Positions 6,815 to 8,706 of a stretch of DNA of 8,706 bases are shown here, piece after piece. The DNA is from Gemmatimonadaceae bacterium (GTDB taxonomy: Bacteria; Gemmatimonadota; Gemmatimonadetes; Gemmatimonadales; Gemmatimonadaceae). The notes beneath the pieces were generated by a model, which saw only the letters and a program-made list of their open reading frames with translations, searched no databases and was not told the DNA's origin. The DNA is taken from the NCBI GenBank assembly GCA_014379705.1, contig JACMLI010000460.1, positions 1 through 8,706 of the forward strand. Direction: 5' to 3'. A program made the translations under genes and the position numbers. How positions within the stretch are numbered: position 1 is the first letter of the stretch; each line of letters starts with the position of its first letter.

Positions 6815-7948
6815 ATGCCTGCAATAACCCGTGTTGCCCTCGCCTCGAGCGCGCTCCTGCTCCTCGCCAGCCCCGTCGCTGCCCAGGACGGGATCATCGT
6901 GTATCGACTTGGCCGCGACACCGTGGCCGTCGAGCAGTTCACGCGCACGCCCACGCGCTTCGCGGGCGAAATGGTCGCGCGGAACGGAGCCGCCGTGGTG
7001 CGGACGCACTACGACCTCACCCTGGCGAACGGGCGGGTGAGTGCCGCGACGGTCAAGCGCATGGCCGCCGATGGCAGCGCGCTGCCGAACACGCCCACGG
7101 AGTACCGCTTCACCTTCCGTGCCGACTCGGCCACGCGCACGCTGGTGTTTGCCGACAGCCAGCCCTCCCGCACCTTCGCGGCGCCTAACGCGTTTCCGGC
7201 GCTGCCCGTGTTCGTCTACGCGCCGCTCGAACTCCTGCGGACCCGGGTACCTCGTGACTCGGTCCCGGCCATTCCCCTCGCCGGGAACGGCGTGGGATAC
7301 GTGGGCCTCGAGGCATTCCGCGGCGATACCCTGCGCATGCGGGGTGCGCCGTACGCGATGTCACTCCTGTTCGGCGGCAACGGGCAGTTGGTGCACATCA
7401 ACGGCATGTATACGACGAACAAGGCCACCGGGCTCCGCACCAGCGGTCGCGTGGACATCGCCGCGCTTGCCCGCGGCATGAAGCCCACGGGCGTGCTGTC
7501 GCCGCGCCAGGTGGCATTTGCGTCCCTCACGCAGGCGCCGATCATGATCAACTACGGCAGCCCGGCCGTGCGCGGGCGGACGGTGTGGGGGGGCGCGCTC
7601 GTTCCAACCGACTCGATCTGGCGCACGGGGGCCAACGAGGCCACGCTGCTCGCAACGTCGCGGCCCATCCAGCTCGGCACCCTCACCGTGCCCGCGGGGC
7701 TCTATTCGCTGTTCACGCAGGTGACCTCGAACGGCGCCTTCCTCATCGTGAACTCGCAGACGGGCCAGTGGGGCACGCAATACGACGCGACGCGCGACCT
7801 CGGGCGCGTGCCGCTCGAGCTCAAGTCGGCGGAGGCGTTCGCGGAGGACTTCACCATCACGATCCGTCCGGTGGCGGGGCCGCGCGGAGTGATTGAGCTG
7901 GCGTGGGGTGACAAGGTCGCCAGCACACCGTTCCAGGTCACGCGTTAG
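6815..7948 (+). CDS. Exported protein with C-terminal DUF2911 domain
   Basis: A secreted, probably periplasmic protein of 377 residues; function unknown. The N-terminus is a Sec signal peptide: R6, a hydrophobic core at 7-19, and V-A-A before Q24, so cleavage is predicted after A23. Residues 24-225 are a beta-rich region opening I-I-V-Y-R-L-G-R-D-T-V-A-V-E that I cannot assign to a named family. Residues ~232-375 match DUF2911: INYGSPAVRGRTVWGG at 245-260, the hallmark W269-R-T-G-A-N-E-A276, L-T-V-P-A-G-L-Y-S-L-F at 290-300, and GQWG at 317-320. DUF2911 has no established biochemistry; it often occurs at the C-terminus of exported proteins in Bacteroidota-like genomes. The ATG at 6815 gives a compact signal peptide and is preceded by GAACTCCAC rather than a Shine-Dalgarno. 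The stop codon TAG lies in a CGTTAGGC octamer (7943-7950). The MFS gene begins 12 bp downstream, probably in the same operon. Confidence 0.88.
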   Translation: MPAITRVALASSALLLLASPVAAQDGIIVYRLGRDTVAVEQFTRTPTRFAGEMVARNGAAVVRTHYDLTLANGRVSAATVKRMAADGSALPNTPTEYRFTFRADSATRTLVFADSQPSRTFAAPNAFPALPVFVYAPLELLRTRVPRDSVPAIPLAGNGVGYVGLEAFRGDTLRMRGAPYAMSLLFGGNGQLVHINGMYTTNKATGLRTSGRVDIAALARGMKPTGVLSPRQVAFASLTQAPIMINYGSPAVRGRTVWGGALVPTDSIWRTGANEATLLATSRPIQLGTLTVPAGLYSLFTQVTSNGAFLIVNSQTGQWGTQYDATRDLGRVPLELKSAEAFAEDFTITIRPVAGPRGVIELAWGDKVASTPFQVTR

Positions 7949-7960
7949 GCTGGTCGCTCG

Positions 7961-8706
7961 ATGGCGAACCCCGACCTGGCGGCGATCCAGCGGCGCACGT
8001 TACGGCTGCTGTTCGCCACGCAGGTCATCAGTGGCGTGGGCGTGGCCATCGGCGCATCCGTCGGTGCGCTCCTCGCCGCCGAGCTGGCAGGGACGAGCGT
8101 CTCGGGGCTCGCCCAGAGCTTCGTGGTGGTGGGTGCCGCACTGCTCGCGCTGCCCGCGACTGCCATCGTGCAACGCAGCGGGCGGCGGCTGAGCCTCGCG
8201 GCCGCCTACCTGGTCGCGGCCGTGGGATCAATCGTCGTCGTGGTGGCGGCCGCGCGGGGCTCGATCGCGCTGCTGTTCGCGGGCTTCTTTCTCTTCGGCG
8301 CCGGGACCGCGGCCAATATGCAGGCGCGCTACGCCGCGGTCGACCTGGCGCCAGCCGCCCTGCGAGGCCGCCACCTTTCCCTGGTCGTATGGGCAACGAC
8401 ACTCGGCGCGGTGACGGGGCCCAACCTCGCCGCGTTCGCCGGTGCCTCGATCCGGGGCTACGGTGTGCCCACGCTCGCCGGCCCCTTCGCGTTTTCCGCC
8501 GTCGTGTTCCTCGTGGCGGCCCTGATGCTCACGCTGCTGATGCGCCCCGATCCAGCGGTCGTCGCTCGCCAGGCGCTGGCGCAGGACCCGAAGGCGTCTC
8601 GTTCGCCTCGCGCCGGGTTGCGGGCCGCGTTCGGTGTGGTCGCCTCGCACGCCTCGGCACGGCTCGGCATGATCGCGATGGCCGTGGGGCACGTGGTCAT
8701 GGTCGG
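7961..8706 (+). CDS. MFS transporter, N-terminal half (3' end off the window)
   Basis: An inner-membrane transporter of the major facilitator superfamily; the substrate cannot be told. ATG at 7961 opens a frame that stays open to the right edge (248 codons). Hydrophobic segments sit at ~16-38, 50-70, 78-97, 101-121, 140-161 and 172-194, the usual six-helix N-terminal bundle, followed by a polar central loop (~195-233) and the start of TM7. The TM2-TM3 loop reads Q71-R-S-G-R-R76, a degenerate MFS motif A. TM5 carries G-A-V-T-G-P-N at 149-155, an antiporter-like motif C. N119-M-Q-A-R-Y-A-A-V-D-L at 119-129 and R135-G-R-H-L-S-L-V-V-W resemble uncharacterised actinobacterial-type MFS proteins. 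It follows the DUF2911 gene by 12 bp, and the upstream TAGG is too weak and distant to be a convincing ribosome-binding site, so translation probably depends on the upstream gene. The leucine codon TTA at residue 14 is rare for this genome. Confidence 0.85.
   Translation, partial: MANPDLAAIQRRTLRLLFATQVISGVGVAIGASVGALLAAELAGTSVSGLAQSFVVVGAALLALPATAIVQRSGRRLSLAAAYLVAAVGSIVVVVAAARGSIALLFAGFFLFGAGTAANMQARYAAVDLAPAALRGRHLSLVVWATTLGAVTGPNLAAFAGASIRGYGVPTLAGPFAFSAVVFLVAALMLTLLMRPDPAVVARQALAQDPKASRSPRAGLRAAFGVVASHASARLGMIAMAVGHVVMV

Noticed and set aside
6575..7009. Long N-terminal extension of the hemoglobin frame to an ATG at 7009
   Set aside because: The added residues do not resemble a globin or a signal sequence and lie antisense to the signal peptide and start of the DUF2911 protein.

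Overview
The window is high-GC bacterial DNA (about two thirds G+C by eye) carrying mostly housekeeping genes. My best guess for the source is Gemmatimonadota or a relative. The reasons are the G+C level combined with protein types common in the Bacteroidota/Gemmatimonadota area (an Ig-like lipoprotein opening C-x-x-x-G-x-P-x-G-G-P, and a secreted DUF2911 protein), a group II truncated hemoglobin, and no obvious Shine-Dalgarno sites. No rRNA or other phylogenetic marker is present, so this is inference.

Layout: (1) 1-909, minus strand, the N-terminal 303 residues of an Ig-like/Cna-B-like outer-membrane lipoprotein that runs off the left edge. Its GTG start lies inside the end of valS. (2) 897-3671, minus strand, complete valS (valyl-tRNA synthetase, 924 aa). 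(3) 3672-4023, a divergent intergenic region with a G/C-skewed inverted array of about 9-bp repeats (3692-3767) and a 50-codon gene for a single-span membrane peptide (3816-3968, plus strand). (4) 4024-5958, plus strand, complete thrS (threonyl-tRNA synthetase, 644 aa). (5) 5959-6118, a gap between convergent genes with a REP-like palindrome. (6) 6119-6574, minus strand, a group II truncated hemoglobin. (7) 6575-6814, a divergent intergenic region. (8) 6815-7948, plus strand, an exported protein with a C-terminal DUF2911 domain. (9) 7961 to the right edge, plus strand, an MFS transporter, partial.

The two synthetases are transcribed divergently and share one regulatory region. valS and the lipoprotein overlap by 13 bp and are probably translationally coupled. 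The DUF2911 gene and the MFS gene are 12 bp apart and probably co-transcribed. I see no mobile element, CRISPR array, tRNA or defence island. The least ordinary signals are an 8-mer, CGTTAGGC, that recurs in different reading frames, strands and contexts; the inverted repeat array between valS and thrS; the unannotated 50-aa membrane peptide; and the shared lack of Shine-Dalgarno sequences combined with G-poor stretches just before several start codons.
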